This document shows, one piece after another, positions 16,258-25,962 of a DNA stretch of 64,000 nt. Made by a program: the position numbers and the translations under genes. Source of the DNA: a bacterium (lineage in GTDB: Bacteria > Planctomycetota > JAFGQW01); assembly GCA_030426805.1 (NCBI GenBank), contig JAUHXU010000001.1, positions 1,328,861 through 1,392,860 of the forward strand, given 5' to 3'. Each line of letters opens with the position of its first letter. Positions within the stretch are counted from its first letter, which is position 1. Below the pieces are notes generated by a model. That model saw only the letters and a program-made list of their open reading frames with translations, did not search any database and was not told where the DNA came from.

Positions 16258-18303
16258 TCAGGCGTCGGGAGCGACGGGGCCGCGGAGCGCCTCGGGCGTC
16301 GTCCGCGCGTATCGATCGGCGACGCTCTCGAGTCGGGCGTCGGTCTCGCCGACCGCCGTCCGCAACGCAGCGATCGCATCGAGAACCGGGCCGATGCGTC
16401 CCAGACGAGTGTCGATCTCGGCGATGCGCTCCGCGCACGACGCGCGATCGCGGTCGACGCGCCCCTCGAGCGTCGCCTGCACGGCGGCGGCGACCGGATC
16501 GAAGGCCGCCTTCGTCGCCGTCGCGACCGCCGCCGGGATGGCCGTATCGACGAACCCGCCGGCGGCCGTGCGCATCGCGGCACGCGCATCGCGGTCGAGC
16601 CGACTCGCCTTGAGCGCCGGCGACACGCGATTCGACGGCCGGTCCGACTCGCCGAGCAGGGCACGGCGCACCTGCGCGGCCGAGCGCAGCAGCACCCAAT
16701 CGATCATCCGCCGTCGCACCGGCACCCGCTGCGCCGGCACGATCGCTTCGTGCGGTGCGAAGGCGGTCCGCCCCGCGGCCTCCTCGACCGCCGCCACCGC
16801 CGCACGACCGAGGTCGATCCCCTCCCGCTCGAGGGCATCGCGAACGGCGTCGCCGACAGTGAGGCCGGCGGCGCGATCGCCGATCCGCTCGAGGAGCACA
16901 TCGCGTACGGCGTCGAGCACCGCGCGCCGGGTCTCCTCGATCCGCGGCGCCAGGACGTCGTCGTTGAGCGCCAGCAGGCTCGCGTCGTCGCCGAACCAGT
17001 CGTCGACCGCGCGGCTGACCGCCGCCGCCGTGCCCTTGCGCAGCGCTTCGCCCTGGGCGCGGATCGCACCGTCGAGTTCGCGCCACAGCGCGTTGACCGC
17101 GTTGCGCCAGTCGAAATCGCGGAGGCGTCCCAGGCGGGTCGCGCGCTCCCGCAGGCCGGCACGCTCGTGCCGCAGACGCTCGGCCTCGGTGGCCAGCGCC
17201 GCCACGTCGTCCCGCTCGCCGATCGTCGCGGCCTCGTCGAGCAACCGCCGCGCGCGCCGGATGCTGTCGCCGAGGAATGCGCGCAGGTAGTCGTCGCTGT
17301 TCAGGTAGTCGGTCAACGTCGTGAAGAACGCGCCGAAGCCGGTCGGGTCGTCGCCACTCGCGTCGTCGCCGGCGGGGGCGAGCCGACGACGACCGGCGTT
17401 CAGCAGGTCGACCGGGAAGATCCGCAACCGCCCCTCGTCGACGGCCGTCTTCAGCGGCGCACTCATCGCGAGGTTCTCGAACGCCTCGATGATCCGCGCC
17501 GGATCCGCTGCCTCGAGCGCCGGCGCGACCGACCCGTCGGGGCGCAGGTCCATTCGCGTCGTGTCGAGGTTGACGACGAGGAAGACGCGGGTGAACAGGT
17601 CGAGGAGGTCGGTGAACTCGTCGAAGACCTGCTCGAGGAAGAGGTTCTCGCTCTTGACGACGAAGATCGCGCACGCGGCGGTGTCGCGAAAATCGCGCGT
17701 CATCTGGTCGTACCCGAAACGCATCCGCGTGTAGAGGCCCGGCGTGTCGACCAGCACCGCGCCGGACTCGGCGAGGTCGCCCGCCGGCAACCGGTAGTCG
17801 ACGCGACGAATCGCGGCAGGGTAGTCGGTGTGCACCTCGAACGATCCACCCGCCGCCTCCACGCGACGGATCTCGTCGGCCAGCGATCGGTGCGCCGCGT
17901 CGAGGCGTCCCCGCAGCGCGGCCGGGTCGTCCACGCGCGCCTCGCTGTTGTCGTAGTGCGTGATGACGACCTCGGCCGTCTCCGCATGCGAGACGTAGAC
18001 CATGCACGGGTACGCCGGCAGGCTCGTGACTTCGCTCACGTAGGCTGCACACATCGCGTTCATCAACGTCGACTTGCCGCTCTTGAGCGGACCGAAGATC
18101 AGCACGTAGGCCTGCTGCGCCGCGACCTTGTCCGCGACGACGGCGAGGTGGTGCGCGAGGTTGTTCACGTCCGCGCGCAAGCGCTCCGCCGTCGTGACCC
18201 CGCGCGCCTCGGCGAGCCGGTCGGCGCAGCGCGAAAACGGCGCCAACACCGGGCGAATCGCCTCGTCGAACGACGCGCAGAATCGGTTCAGCAGCGTCTC
18301 CAT
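16258..18303 (-). CDS. Bacterial dynamin-like GTPase
   Basis: 681 residues. The GTPase core has Walker A/G1 GPLKSGKST near residue 70, G3 LVDTPGL near 187 and a G4-like NLDTTRMD near 247. It is followed by about 400 residues of helical, Arg/Ala-rich stalk-like sequence with coiled-coil tendency and few strongly hydrophobic segments. Bacterial dynamin-like proteins bind and remodel membranes and often help with envelope stress or phage defence (family knowledge). The start ATG abuts the upstream phosphoesterase stop without a gap, so the genes are translationally coupled. There is no second dynamin gene nearby, although many systems use pairs. Confidence 0.85.
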   Translation of the reverse strand: METLLNRFCASFDEAIRPVLAPFSRCADRLAEARGVTTAERLRADVNNLAHHLAVVADKVAAQQAYVLIFGPLKSGKSTLMNAMCAAYVSEVTSLPAYPCMVYVSHAETAEVVITHYDNSEARVDDPAALRGRLDAAHRSLADEIRRVEAAGGSFEVHTDYPAAIRRVDYRLPAGDLAESGAVLVDTPGLYTRMRFGYDQMTRDFRDTAACAIFVVKSENLFLEQVFDEFTDLLDLFTRVFLVVNLDTTRMDLRPDGSVAPALEAADPARIIEAFENLAMSAPLKTAVDEGRLRIFPVDLLNAGRRRLAPAGDDASGDDPTGFGAFFTTLTDYLNSDDYLRAFLGDSIRRARRLLDEAATIGERDDVAALATEAERLRHERAGLRERATRLGRLRDFDWRNAVNALWRELDGAIRAQGEALRKGTAAAVSRAVDDWFGDDASLLALNDDVLAPRIEETRRAVLDAVRDVLLERIGDRAAGLTVGDAVRDALEREGIDLGRAAVAAVEEAAGRTAFAPHEAIVPAQRVPVRRRMIDWVLLRSAAQVRRALLGESDRPSNRVSPALKASRLDRDARAAMRTAAGGFVDTAIPAAVATATKAAFDPVAAAVQATLEGRVDRDRASCAERIAEIDTRLGRIGPVLDAIAALRTAVGETDARLESVADRYARTTPEALRGPVAPDA

Positions 18304-19260
18304 CTACCCTCCGAACGGGATCGAGAACGCGTCGATCGGCTGCGCCGTCTCGGCGTCACGGTCGAAGCCGATCACGGTCAGTGCCACGCGCGACGCCTCG
18401 ACGTCGACCCGCACGAAGTGAAACGGCCGCGGGTAGGGTCCGGTCACACGGTCGGCGTGCTTCGACGAGACGTCGCGCCCCATCACGCGCGGCCCGCCGC
18501 CGCCGCCGGTGACCACGTAGTGCTTGCCGCGCTTCTCGTAGCGCTCGTAGGTGTGCGCGTGGCCGGAGAAGAACGCGAGCGTCTTGCTCGCACGCACGAA
18601 GCCGGGCAGAAACGCGCGCTGCACGTGCTCCTCGTCGCCGGTGACGTCGCTGTTCGTGAACGGCGGATGGTGTGCGAACACGAGCGTTCCCCGCACGTCC
18701 GGATCGGCGTCGAGCGCGTAGATCGTCCGGTGCAGCCACGCCGACTGCGCGGCCCACGCGTCGGGACCGAGCGACGCCTCGTTGGAATCGAGCATCACGA
18801 GCGCCAGCGGTCCGTGACGGCGCACGTAGTGCGTCGTCTCGCGCAGGGCCGGGAACCGGTGCCCGATGTAGAACCGCGCGGCGGCGTCGCTCCCCCAGTA
18901 GTCGTGGTTGCCGAGCGCGACGTGCACCGACGGCCCGCCGTGCACCGCGCCGGCGAAGACCCGCTCGAACCACGTCCAATCGACCGCGGACGCGCCGTCG
19001 AACACGAGGTCGCCGACGATCACGATCGCTGCCGGACGGGTCTCGCCGATCGCCGCGACGAGCCGGCGCCGCGCGTCGGGGTTCGACTCGCGCCCGAGCG
19101 CCCGCTCCACGATGCTCGTCCGCTGAATGTCACCGACGATCACGAGCGGCCCGTCGGCGGGATCGGTGTCCGCCGTGCGATAGACGACCGGTGGAGCGAG
19201 CGGGCCACGACAGCCCGGCAGCGTCGCACACAGCCCGATCAGCACGGCGAACCGAATCAC
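18304..19260 (-). CDS. Calcineurin-like metallophosphoesterase, lipoprotein
   Basis: 318 residues. The GTG start overlaps the DPP-IV stop (GTGA). The N terminus is a lipoprotein signal with LPGC. Metallophosphoesterase motifs appear in order: VGDIQ, VGDLVFDG, GNHDYW, FAHHPP and SGHAHTYER. It resembles purple-acid-phosphatase/Icc-like enzymes in size and motifs. It likely acts at the cell envelope on a phosphoester or nucleotide substrate that cannot be named. It sits in the middle of the peptidase-phosphoesterase-dynamin operon. Confidence 0.86.
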   Translation of the reverse strand: MIRFAVLIGLCATLPGCRGPLAPPVVYRTADTDPADGPLVIVGDIQRTSIVERALGRESNPDARRRLVAAIGETRPAAIVIVGDLVFDGASAVDWTWFERVFAGAVHGGPSVHVALGNHDYWGSDAAARFYIGHRFPALRETTHYVRRHGPLALVMLDSNEASLGPDAWAAQSAWLHRTIYALDADPDVRGTLVFAHHPPFTNSDVTGDEEHVQRAFLPGFVRASKTLAFFSGHAHTYERYEKRGKHYVVTGGGGGPRVMGRDVSSKHADRVTGPYPRPFHFVRVDVEASRVALTVIGFDRDAETAQPIDAFSIPFGG

Positions 19261-21491
19261 TCCGCGGGCGTCGCGAGCAGTTCGCGATCGAAGAAACGGG
19301 TCATTTTGCGCAGGAAGTGCGCAAACGACTTGCCGCCCAACCCGTGACGCTGCCCCGGGTAGATCATCGTCTCGACCTCGACGCCTTCCTCGATGCAACG
19401 ATCCACGAAGTCGACGGTGTTCTGCAGCATCACGACGTCGTCGGCGGTGCCGTGCACGACGAGCAGGCGCGCCTTCAGTCCGTCGAGGTGCGACGCCGGA
19501 CGCGCAGCCTTGTAGCCCTCCGGGTTCGACTTCGGCGTGTCCATGTAGCGCTCGCCGTAGCCGACCTCGTAGTACTTCCAGTCGGTCACCGGGGCGCCCG
19601 ACACCGCGGCCTTGTAGTGCTTGCCGGCTTTCGTCGCGAGCATCAGCGTCATGTAGCCGCCGTAGCTCCAGCCGTGCACGCCGACGCGCGTGCGATCGGT
19701 GAGTCCGAGGCCGTGGAGCCACTCGAGCGCGGCGACTTGGTCGTCCACCTCGCACTGGCCGAGACGGCGGTGAATCGCCTGCTCGAACTCGATCCCGCGA
19801 TTCGGCGTGCCGCGGTTGTCGACGCGGATCACGACGTAGCCGCGCGACGCCATGTAGTGCATCCAGACCATCCAGCGACCGCGCCCACCCAGCCACGTGT
19901 CGGTCACGAGTTGCGCGTGCGGGCCGCCGTAGACGTAGTGGATCACCGGGTAGTTTCCGCCCGGCTTCGCGTCCGGCGGGAAGATGACGTGTCCGTGCAA
20001 CGCGTGCCCGTCGGTCGACTCGATGCCGAAGAAGCGGTGCGTGCCGGTGCGGAACTTCGCCAGCGGGTTGTCCGCCTCGTGCACGCGGCGCACCCGCGTG
20101 CCGTCGATCGTGGTCACATCCACGGCGAGCGGCAGTTCGAGGCTCGTGTGCGTGTCGAGCACATGGCGGCCGTCCGGGGAAACGGTCGCGCGGTGGCAAC
20201 CGCGTCCCTTCGTCAATGGGGTCTCGCCGCCGTCGACCGCGATCCGGTAGAGGTGGCGCTGTCGCGCATCCGGGCCGGTCGTCACGACGTCGAACGCCTT
20301 GCCGTCCTCGGTGAACTCGACGAACGACAGCACGTCGTAGTCGCCGGTCATCAGGCGCGGTCCGACGGTCCCGTCGGCGGCGCAGATGTAGGGCTGCCGG
20401 TAGCCGTCCCGGCGGGAGAACCAGACGAACCGACCGCTGCCGTCCGGCAGAAAGCGCGGCGTGATCTCCGGCTCGACCCACTGCTCGTCGCGCTCGGTGA
20501 GAAGCGTGTCGCCGCGCGCGCCGGTCGTCGCGTCGTACGCGATGAGGCGCGCGACGTTCTGGTCGCGGTTGACGTGCACGACGTAGATCGTCTTGCCGTC
20601 CGGCGCCCACGTGACGTTCGTCAGGTATTCGTCGACCGTGGGGTCGGTATCGAGCCACACCGTCTCGCCACCGGCCGTGTCGTGGACGCCGACGTAGACG
20701 ATGCTGTCCTTGCCGCCCGCCATCGGGTAGCGGCCGTAGACCGCACTGGCCGGCGTCGGGCGGAAGTCGGCGTACGGGTAGCGCGGGATCTGCCGCCGGT
20801 CCTCCTTGTAGAACGCGAGCCGGCGCGCGTTCGGGCACCACCACATGCCGTCCCGGATGCCGATCTCGTTGCGCGAGACCGACACGCCGTAGGTGACGTC
20901 GTCCGATCCACCGCGCGTGACCCGAGTCGGAGTGCCGTCGGGGCCGGCGACCCAGACGTCGTGGTCCTTCACGTACGACACGAACGCATCGCCCGCCGCG
21001 AACGCGATCGGGTTCACGCCACGCACACCCGTCGCCAGCACCGGCTCGATGCGCAGCGGATCGAGGTGGATCCGGTAGACGTTGGCGCCCTGTGCACAGC
21101 GGAGCGTGTCGGCGTCGATCCACGTGAGCGCACCCGACACGCTCGGGCGACCGGGCAACTCGGCGGCCTTCCACGCGTCGCGGAGCGCCTTGTTGCGGAG
21201 CAGCACCTCGCGCGCCCCGCCTGCAATCGGTTCGGCGACGAGTCGGCTGCCCCCCTTGGCCCGCTCGACCCACGTCACACGCTTGCCGTCGGGATGCCAC
21301 TGCAGTCCGCGCAGCCCCGTCGGCGACAGCGAGCCGCCGCGCCCGAGCACGTGGTCGAGCGTGAGCGCCTCGTCGCCACCGCCCGGCGCGCGACCGAGAT
21401 CGAGCGCCGCGGCCCCCGACGGCTCCTGGGCAAACGCGGCCGGCGCGAGTAGAAGGGCAAGGCCGAGGCCGGCCGCGAGTCGGATGGACAT
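19257..21491 (-). CDS. Secreted prolyl oligopeptidase-family dipeptidyl peptidase (S9B, DPP-IV type)
   Basis: 744 residues with a cleavable signal peptide (AAFAQ). The first 480 residues form the beta-propeller of DPP-IV; the C-terminal alpha/beta hydrolase has nucleophile motif GWSYGGYM near residue 609, Asp in HGTADDVVM near 683 and His in QRHGLGG near 715, a complete triad. It would remove dipeptides from peptides with penultimate Pro or Ala outside the cytoplasm. The start at 21491 is chosen for its GGAGG 7 nt upstream and the signal peptide; the longer open frame lacks both. A TACAAT box lies at 21534-21529. First gene of the three-gene operon. Confidence 0.93.
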   Translation of the reverse strand: MSIRLAAGLGLALLLAPAAFAQEPSGAAALDLGRAPGGGDEALTLDHVLGRGGSLSPTGLRGLQWHPDGKRVTWVERAKGGSRLVAEPIAGGAREVLLRNKALRDAWKAAELPGRPSVSGALTWIDADTLRCAQGANVYRIHLDPLRIEPVLATGVRGVNPIAFAAGDAFVSYVKDHDVWVAGPDGTPTRVTRGGSDDVTYGVSVSRNEIGIRDGMWWCPNARRLAFYKEDRRQIPRYPYADFRPTPASAVYGRYPMAGGKDSIVYVGVHDTAGGETVWLDTDPTVDEYLTNVTWAPDGKTIYVVHVNRDQNVARLIAYDATTGARGDTLLTERDEQWVEPEITPRFLPDGSGRFVWFSRRDGYRQPYICAADGTVGPRLMTGDYDVLSFVEFTEDGKAFDVVTTGPDARQRHLYRIAVDGGETPLTKGRGCHRATVSPDGRHVLDTHTSLELPLAVDVTTIDGTRVRRVHEADNPLAKFRTGTHRFFGIESTDGHALHGHVIFPPDAKPGGNYPVIHYVYGGPHAQLVTDTWLGGRGRWMVWMHYMASRGYVVIRVDNRGTPNRGIEFEQAIHRRLGQCEVDDQVAALEWLHGLGLTDRTRVGVHGWSYGGYMTLMLATKAGKHYKAAVSGAPVTDWKYYEVGYGERYMDTPKSNPEGYKAARPASHLDGLKARLLVVHGTADDVVMLQNTVDFVDRCIEEGVEVETMIYPGQRHGLGGKSFAHFLRKMTRFFDRELLATPAE

Positions 21492-21583
21492 TCGGTTCCT
21501 CCAGCGAGTCGGGTCGAAGCGATCGCAGATTGTAGCGCAGCGACCCGGCGGCCGCCGACAAAACCCCGAGCCGGACACCCCCG

Positions 21584-22432
21584 ATGCACGACCCGAACCC
21601 GACGCAGCGCATCCAGGTCGGCGATGCGCGGATCACCTACCTCGCCGACGGCGCCGGCCGCGTCTCCCCGCTGGCGATGTTCCCGAACACGAACGACACC
21701 GACTGGCCGGCGGACGACCGCGACGAGAACGGCCGCATCACGACGAGCATCGGCGCCTTTCTCGTCGAGACGGGCGACGCCCGCGTGCTGGTCGACTGCG
21801 GGATCGGTCCGGTCGAGCGCGAGTTCCCGGCGTTCGGGACGTTCGGTGGCGGCTCGTTGCTCGAGAGCCTCGCCGCGACGGGCGTCGAACCCGGCGCGAT
21901 CACGCACGTCGTGTTCACCCACCTGCACGTCGACCACGTCGGCTGGGCCGCCGGCGAGGACGGGACGCCGACGTTCGCGAACGCGGCACACCACGTCGCC
22001 GAGGCCGAGTGGGCGTTTTGGCGCGCGAACCCGGACGTCGGCGGGGCGCCGTCGGCGGAGCGGTTCCTCGACCCGCTCGAGGATCGGATCCGGTGGGTCG
22101 GCGACGGCGACGCGGTCGCGCCCGGCATCCGGGCGATGGCGACGCCGGGGCACACACCCGGCCATCTCGCCTACGTCGTCGACGCGGGCGACGTCCAGGC
22201 CGTGCTCGTCGGCGACGTCTTCCACCACGTGCGGCAGTTCGGCACGCCGGGCATCACGTGCGCGTTCGACATCGACGCGACGACCGCGCTACGCACGCGC
22301 GCGCGCCTCGCGCGTCACGCCGAGCAGCCGGGCACGACCCTCGGTGCACCGCACCTGACACCGGGGCCGTTCGGCCGGCTGACCCGCGGCCCGAAAGGGC
22401 TCGTGTTCCAGCGGATCGGCCAGCCGTTGTAG
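21584..22432 (+). CDS. Metallo-beta-lactamase fold hydrolase
   Basis: 282-residue cytosolic enzyme with the dinuclear zinc motif HLHVDHVGW (about residues 110-118), a later ATPGHTPGH and VGDVFHH. This pattern is shared with lactonase and other MBL hydrolases that start with a long N-terminal strand region. The substrate cannot be named; quorum-signal lactonase is one possibility. It is divergent from the DPP-IV gene with 92 bp between starts, and has no clear SD. Confidence 0.82.
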   Translation: MHDPNPTQRIQVGDARITYLADGAGRVSPLAMFPNTNDTDWPADDRDENGRITTSIGAFLVETGDARVLVDCGIGPVEREFPAFGTFGGGSLLESLAATGVEPGAITHVVFTHLHVDHVGWAAGEDGTPTFANAAHHVAEAEWAFWRANPDVGGAPSAERFLDPLEDRIRWVGDGDAVAPGIRAMATPGHTPGHLAYVVDAGDVQAVLVGDVFHHVRQFGTPGITCAFDIDATTALRTRARLARHAEQPGTTLGAPHLTPGPFGRLTRGPKGLVFQRIGQPL

Positions 22433-22445
22433 GTTCGTTCGCGGC

Positions 22446-23228
22446 CTACGGCGCGCGGTGTTCCTTGCCGTGCCCGTCGCCGTGCTCCTTGCGGTGGCCC
22501 TCCCCCTCGCGCCGGCCCTTGCCGTGGTCGCCGCCGTGGGGCTTGTCGTGATCGGCACCGTGGTGCTCGCGTCGACCCTTGCCGTGCGCGTCGTGATGCT
22601 CGCCCGGCTTGCCGGCACGGTGGGCGCGCTTCGGGATCGTCACTGAACCGGTGAGCTTCTGCTCGATGCGATCGAGCAGCGAGCGCTTGTGCGCCTTGAA
22701 GTCGTGCTCGAGCTTCGCGAGGTGCTTCTTGTGGGCCTCCTCGATCTTCGCGGCCATCGTCGCGTCCCCGTGTGCCTTCGCGTTCGCGATCTTGTCGTGC
22801 ATCTCCTTCCGTAGGCGCTCGCGGTCGTGATCCCACTTCTGGCCGAGCTGGCGGAGATCGTCGCCGGCAAGCGGCTTGAGCGCCTTCGCTCGGGACGCGA
22901 GGAAGTGGTGGTCGATCGCGGCCAGCTCGGCGTGGTGCTTGCGCTTGAGTTCGACCAGGCGCTGCTCGACCTCCTTGTCTCGTCCCTTGAACTCGCGCAT
23001 CACCTGCTCGCGCGCCTCGGCGAAACGCTGCTCGGTCTGCCGCAGCTCTTTCGTGCGTTGCTCGGCGAGCTTGCCGAGCATCGTGCGCGCGTGGCTCTGC
23101 TTCTCCGCGCGCTTCCGCTTGGCCTCGGTCGCGGCCTTGTCATGGTCCGCGCCGTCGCCGTGTTGCGCATGGGCGCCGAGCCCGAGACACAGTGCGGCAA
23201 CCGCCGCTGCAATCGTCGTGTTTCGCAT
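22446..23228 (-). CDS. Secreted coiled-coil protein with His-rich tail
   Basis: 260 residues: a signal peptide (1-21, ending GAHAQ), a long Lys/Glu/Arg helix (35-195) with heptad-like spacing suggesting coiled coil, and a C-terminal 60 residues of low complexity rich in His, Gly and Lys (HHGADHDKPHGG-type). The His-rich tail would bind divalent metals such as Zn, Ni or Cu. It could be a periplasmic metal buffer or chaperone of CpxP/Spy-like design; this is inference. It is convergent with the MBL gene at 13 bp. Confidence 0.72.
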   Translation of the reverse strand: MRNTTIAAAVAALCLGLGAHAQHGDGADHDKAATEAKRKRAEKQSHARTMLGKLAEQRTKELRQTEQRFAEAREQVMREFKGRDKEVEQRLVELKRKHHAELAAIDHHFLASRAKALKPLAGDDLRQLGQKWDHDRERLRKEMHDKIANAKAHGDATMAAKIEEAHKKHLAKLEHDFKAHKRSLLDRIEQKLTGSVTIPKRAHRAGKPGEHHDAHGKGRREHHGADHDKPHGGDHGKGRREGEGHRKEHGDGHGKEHRAP

Positions 23229-23381
23229 CGATCGTCTTCTCCATCATCGCTGATCATCGAGCCGCTCAGGGTCGTCCGGGCACGAAGCACCGGCGCCGGC
23301 ACACGAGGACGCTCGCGCGCCCCGCACCGTTAGCGGGAATCACGCTGCCGGGGTAGGCACCGGAGTCCGGAGTCGGCTTTA

Positions 23382-23410
23382 TTGCGACCCGATCGGTCCG
23401 CTGGTATCGT
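23382..23410 (+). promoter_or_regulatory. Sigma-70-like promoter for the POT transporter gene
   Basis: TTGCGA (23382-23387), a 17-bp spacer and TATCGT (23405-23410), 59 bp before the ATG at 23470. Confidence 0.5.
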
Positions 23411-23469
23411 GCCCGACACCTCGCGCGAACCCGCCGAGATCGAAGCCGACCCGAGACCCGAGGATCCGC

Positions 23470-25416
23470 ATGCTCACCGGACACCCCAAAGGGCTGTATC
23501 GCCTCTTCTTCATCGAGATGTGGGAACGCCTCGCGTTCTACACGATGGTCGGGATCCTGTTGCTCTACACGATCGACCGCGAGTCGGGTGGCCTCGGCTA
23601 CCCGAAGGTGACCGGCAACGAGATCTACGGGCTCTACCTCGCGTTCGTCTACTTCACGCCGTATCTCGGCGGCCTGATCGCCGACCGCTTTCTCGGCTAT
23701 CGAAAGTCGGTGTTGATCGGCGGAGGGTTCTTCGCGACCGGGTTCTTCTTAATGAGCCTCGGGATGCGATGGAGTTTCGTGACCGGGCTGGTTTGCCTCT
23801 GCGTCGGCAACGGGTTCTTCAAACCGAACATCTCCGCGATGGTCGGCAACCTGTACGAACCCGGCGATCCCAAGCGCGACGCGGGCTTCAACATCTTCTA
23901 CATGGGCATCAACATCGGTGCCTTCGTCGCGACGTTCCTCGCGGCGGCGATGCGCAACCAGTTCAACTGGGAGTCGATCTTCGTCGCGGCCGGCGTCGGC
24001 ATGCTGATCGGCATCGCCATCCTGCTCGCGAGTTGGCGAACGCTCGCGCCCGCCGACCGCGAACCCGGCATGCAGCCCGGGGACACGCCGTTCAGCGAGA
24101 TCTTCGGCAAGATCCTGATCCCGGCGATCGTCGTCGGCGTCGCGACCTACTTCCTCTGCTTGCCGAAGATGGGCATCGTCCCGGAGTCGGTCACGAAGCT
24201 CGTCCGGCCGTCGGACATCGCGTTCCTGGTCGGTGCGATCCCGATCATCCTGTTCTTTGCGCGGTTGTCGAAGAAGGCCGAGCCGGACGAAAAACCGGGG
24301 CTCCTCGCGCTGCTTCCGATCTACGTCGCCGGCGGCACGTTCTTCATGGTGCTGCACCTCAACGGCAGTGCGATGACCGTCTGGGCGAACGAGAACACGA
24401 ACCGCGACAGCGAGTTCGTCGCGAACACGCTGCCGCTGTTCGCCGGCGAGGCGTTCCCGGCGTATTACGGCAACGCGCCCCAAGACGTTCCGCGCCCGAA
24501 CAAGGCCACGCTCGTTCCGATCGTGAACGAGAAGCAGGCGAACATGTTCGGCCAGAAGCGGATGGACGAGGCGACGCTCGCGACGCTGACTGCAGCGCTG
24601 CCGAGCGACGTCCGTGTCGAGAGAATCCCGCTCGGCGATGCCGAACTGACGGAAGCGCAGGAGTCGTGGAAACGACTCGCATGCGACGTCTACGAGACCG
24701 TCGAGGTCGAGGAGATCACCGGCGCGCACGGCGAACGCGAGATCACCGTGAAGGTGAGCGACACCGCCGAGAAGAAGGCGAACGTCGCGTTCGTCCGCAC
24801 GCACGAGGGCAAGGAGTTCGCAGCCTTCCTCGTCACGCCCGAGCGCTTCCAGGAGACCTACGCCGGCAATCCGCCCGAACTCGAGCCGGGCGCGTTCTTG
24901 CGCACGACGAACGCCGAGCTGTATCAGTCGCTGAACCCGTTCTTCGTCGTCGTGTTCACGCCGCTGATCGTGATCTTCTTCGCGTTCCTGATGCGCCGCA
25001 ACGTGGACTTCAGCACCGCGCGCAAGATCTTCGCCGGCATGGTGATCACGATGCTCGCCGTGCTGCTGATGGCGCTGGCCGGCTTCATGTCGGACAACGG
25101 TGCGATCAAGGTGACCTGGCTCTGGCTCGTCGGGTTCTATGCGATCGTCACGGTCGGTGAACTCTGCATCTCGCCGATGTCGCTCTCACTCGTGACGAAG
25201 CTCTCGCCGAAGCGCTTCGTCGGACTGACGATGGGCGGGTGGTTCTTCGCCACCGCGGTCGGCAACAAGTTCTCCGGCTTCCTCGGTGGCCTGCAGTCGA
25301 AGATGGAACCGTCGTGGTTCTTCCTCGTGATCGCCGCCGGGGTCGGCGTCGTCGCGCTGTTCATCCTCGTGCTGCTGCCGAAGCTCGACGCGGCGATCAA
25401 GAAGTACGGCGCCTGA
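23470..25416 (+). CDS. Proton-coupled oligopeptide (POT/PTR) transporter with large insertion
   Basis: 648 residues. ExxER motif in the first helix (E16, E19, R20), the [10 protein letters not shown] signature after helix 2, and [10 protein letters not shown] in helix 5, all hallmarks of POT di/tripeptide-proton symporters. About 170 hydrophilic residues (roughly 310-480) lie between membrane helices; most bacterial POTs of 460-500 residues lack this. The position and alpha/beta look suggest an added extracytoplasmic domain, in the way mammalian PepT proteins carry one. The peptide substrates fit with the secreted DPP-IV nearby, but the genes are not in one operon. Confidence 0.9.
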   Translation: MLTGHPKGLYRLFFIEMWERLAFYTMVGILLLYTIDRESGGLGYPKVTGNEIYGLYLAFVYFTPYLGGLIADRFLGYRKSVLIGGGFFATGFFLMSLGMRWSFVTGLVCLCVGNGFFKPNISAMVGNLYEPGDPKRDAGFNIFYMGINIGAFVATFLAAAMRNQFNWESIFVAAGVGMLIGIAILLASWRTLAPADREPGMQPGDTPFSEIFGKILIPAIVVGVATYFLCLPKMGIVPESVTKLVRPSDIAFLVGAIPIILFFARLSKKAEPDEKPGLLALLPIYVAGGTFFMVLHLNGSAMTVWANENTNRDSEFVANTLPLFAGEAFPAYYGNAPQDVPRPNKATLVPIVNEKQANMFGQKRMDEATLATLTAALPSDVRVERIPLGDAELTEAQESWKRLACDVYETVEVEEITGAHGEREITVKVSDTAEKKANVAFVRTHEGKEFAAFLVTPERFQETYAGNPPELEPGAFLRTTNAELYQSLNPFFVVVFTPLIVIFFAFLMRRNVDFSTARKIFAGMVITMLAVLLMALAGFMSDNGAIKVTWLWLVGFYAIVTVGELCISPMSLSLVTKLSPKRFVGLTMGGWFFATAVGNKFSGFLGGLQSKMEPSWFFLVIAAGVGVVALFILVLLPKLDAAIKKYGA

Positions 25417-25433
25417 TCGGCGCCGCGCGCCCG

Positions 25434-25943
25434 ATGCCGGCACGCATCGCGATCGTCCGCGGCGACATCACCGACGAACGCGTCGACGCGATCGTCAACG
25501 CCGCGAACGAATCGCTGCTCGGCGGCGGTGGCGTGGACGGAGCGATCCATCGCGCGGCGGGCCCGGAGTTGCTCGCCGCGTGTCGTCCGCTCGGCGGTTG
25601 CCCGACCGGCGAGGCGAGGATCACGCCCGGCTTCGCGCTGCCGGCCCGCTGGGTGATCCACGCGGTCGGCCCGCGATGGCGCGGCGGCAACGACGGCGAA
25701 CCTGCGCTGCTCGCGTCGTGCTATCGCCGCTCCCTCGAACTGGCCGTCGCTCACGAGTGCCGCTCGATCGCATTCCCGGCGATCTCGTGCGGCGTCTACG
25801 GCTACCCGCTCGACCGGGGCGCCGCCGTCGCCGTGGAGGCGGTGAGCACGTTCCTCGCCGGCGACCACAGTCTCGACGCCGTCCGCTTCGTCTGCTTCGG
25901 CGACGACGTCTTCGATGCGTTCGCCGGTGCGCACGCCGGGTAG
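25434..25943 (+). CDS. Macrodomain protein, probable O-acetyl-ADP-ribose deacetylase
   Basis: 169 residues, a single MacroD-type domain. ADP-ribose loop motifs are complete: GDIT near residue 10, [19 protein letters not shown], and [11 protein letters not shown]. These include the Asn/Asp pair used by YmdB/MacroD hydrolases. It would remove O-acetyl-ADP-ribose or mono-ADP-ribose from proteins in the cytosol. The start ATG follows the POT stop by 17 bp on the same strand, so co-transcription is possible. No ADP-ribosyltransferase is seen in the window. Confidence 0.9.
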   Translation: MPARIAIVRGDITDERVDAIVNAANESLLGGGGVDGAIHRAAGPELLAACRPLGGCPTGEARITPGFALPARWVIHAVGPRWRGGNDGEPALLASCYRRSLELAVAHECRSIAFPAISCGVYGYPLDRGAAVAVEAVSTFLAGDHSLDAVRFVCFGDDVFDAFAGAHAG

Positions 25944-25962
25944 ACGAAGCACCGCCCACGCC

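Noticed and set aside
16129..19347. Open frame of 1072 codons on the plus strand opposite the dynamin gene
   Set aside because: An Arg/Asp/His-rich shadow of the minus-strand genes, with no recognisable domain; high G+C leaves stop-free antisense frames. The same applies to 18672-21452 and 53046-55829.
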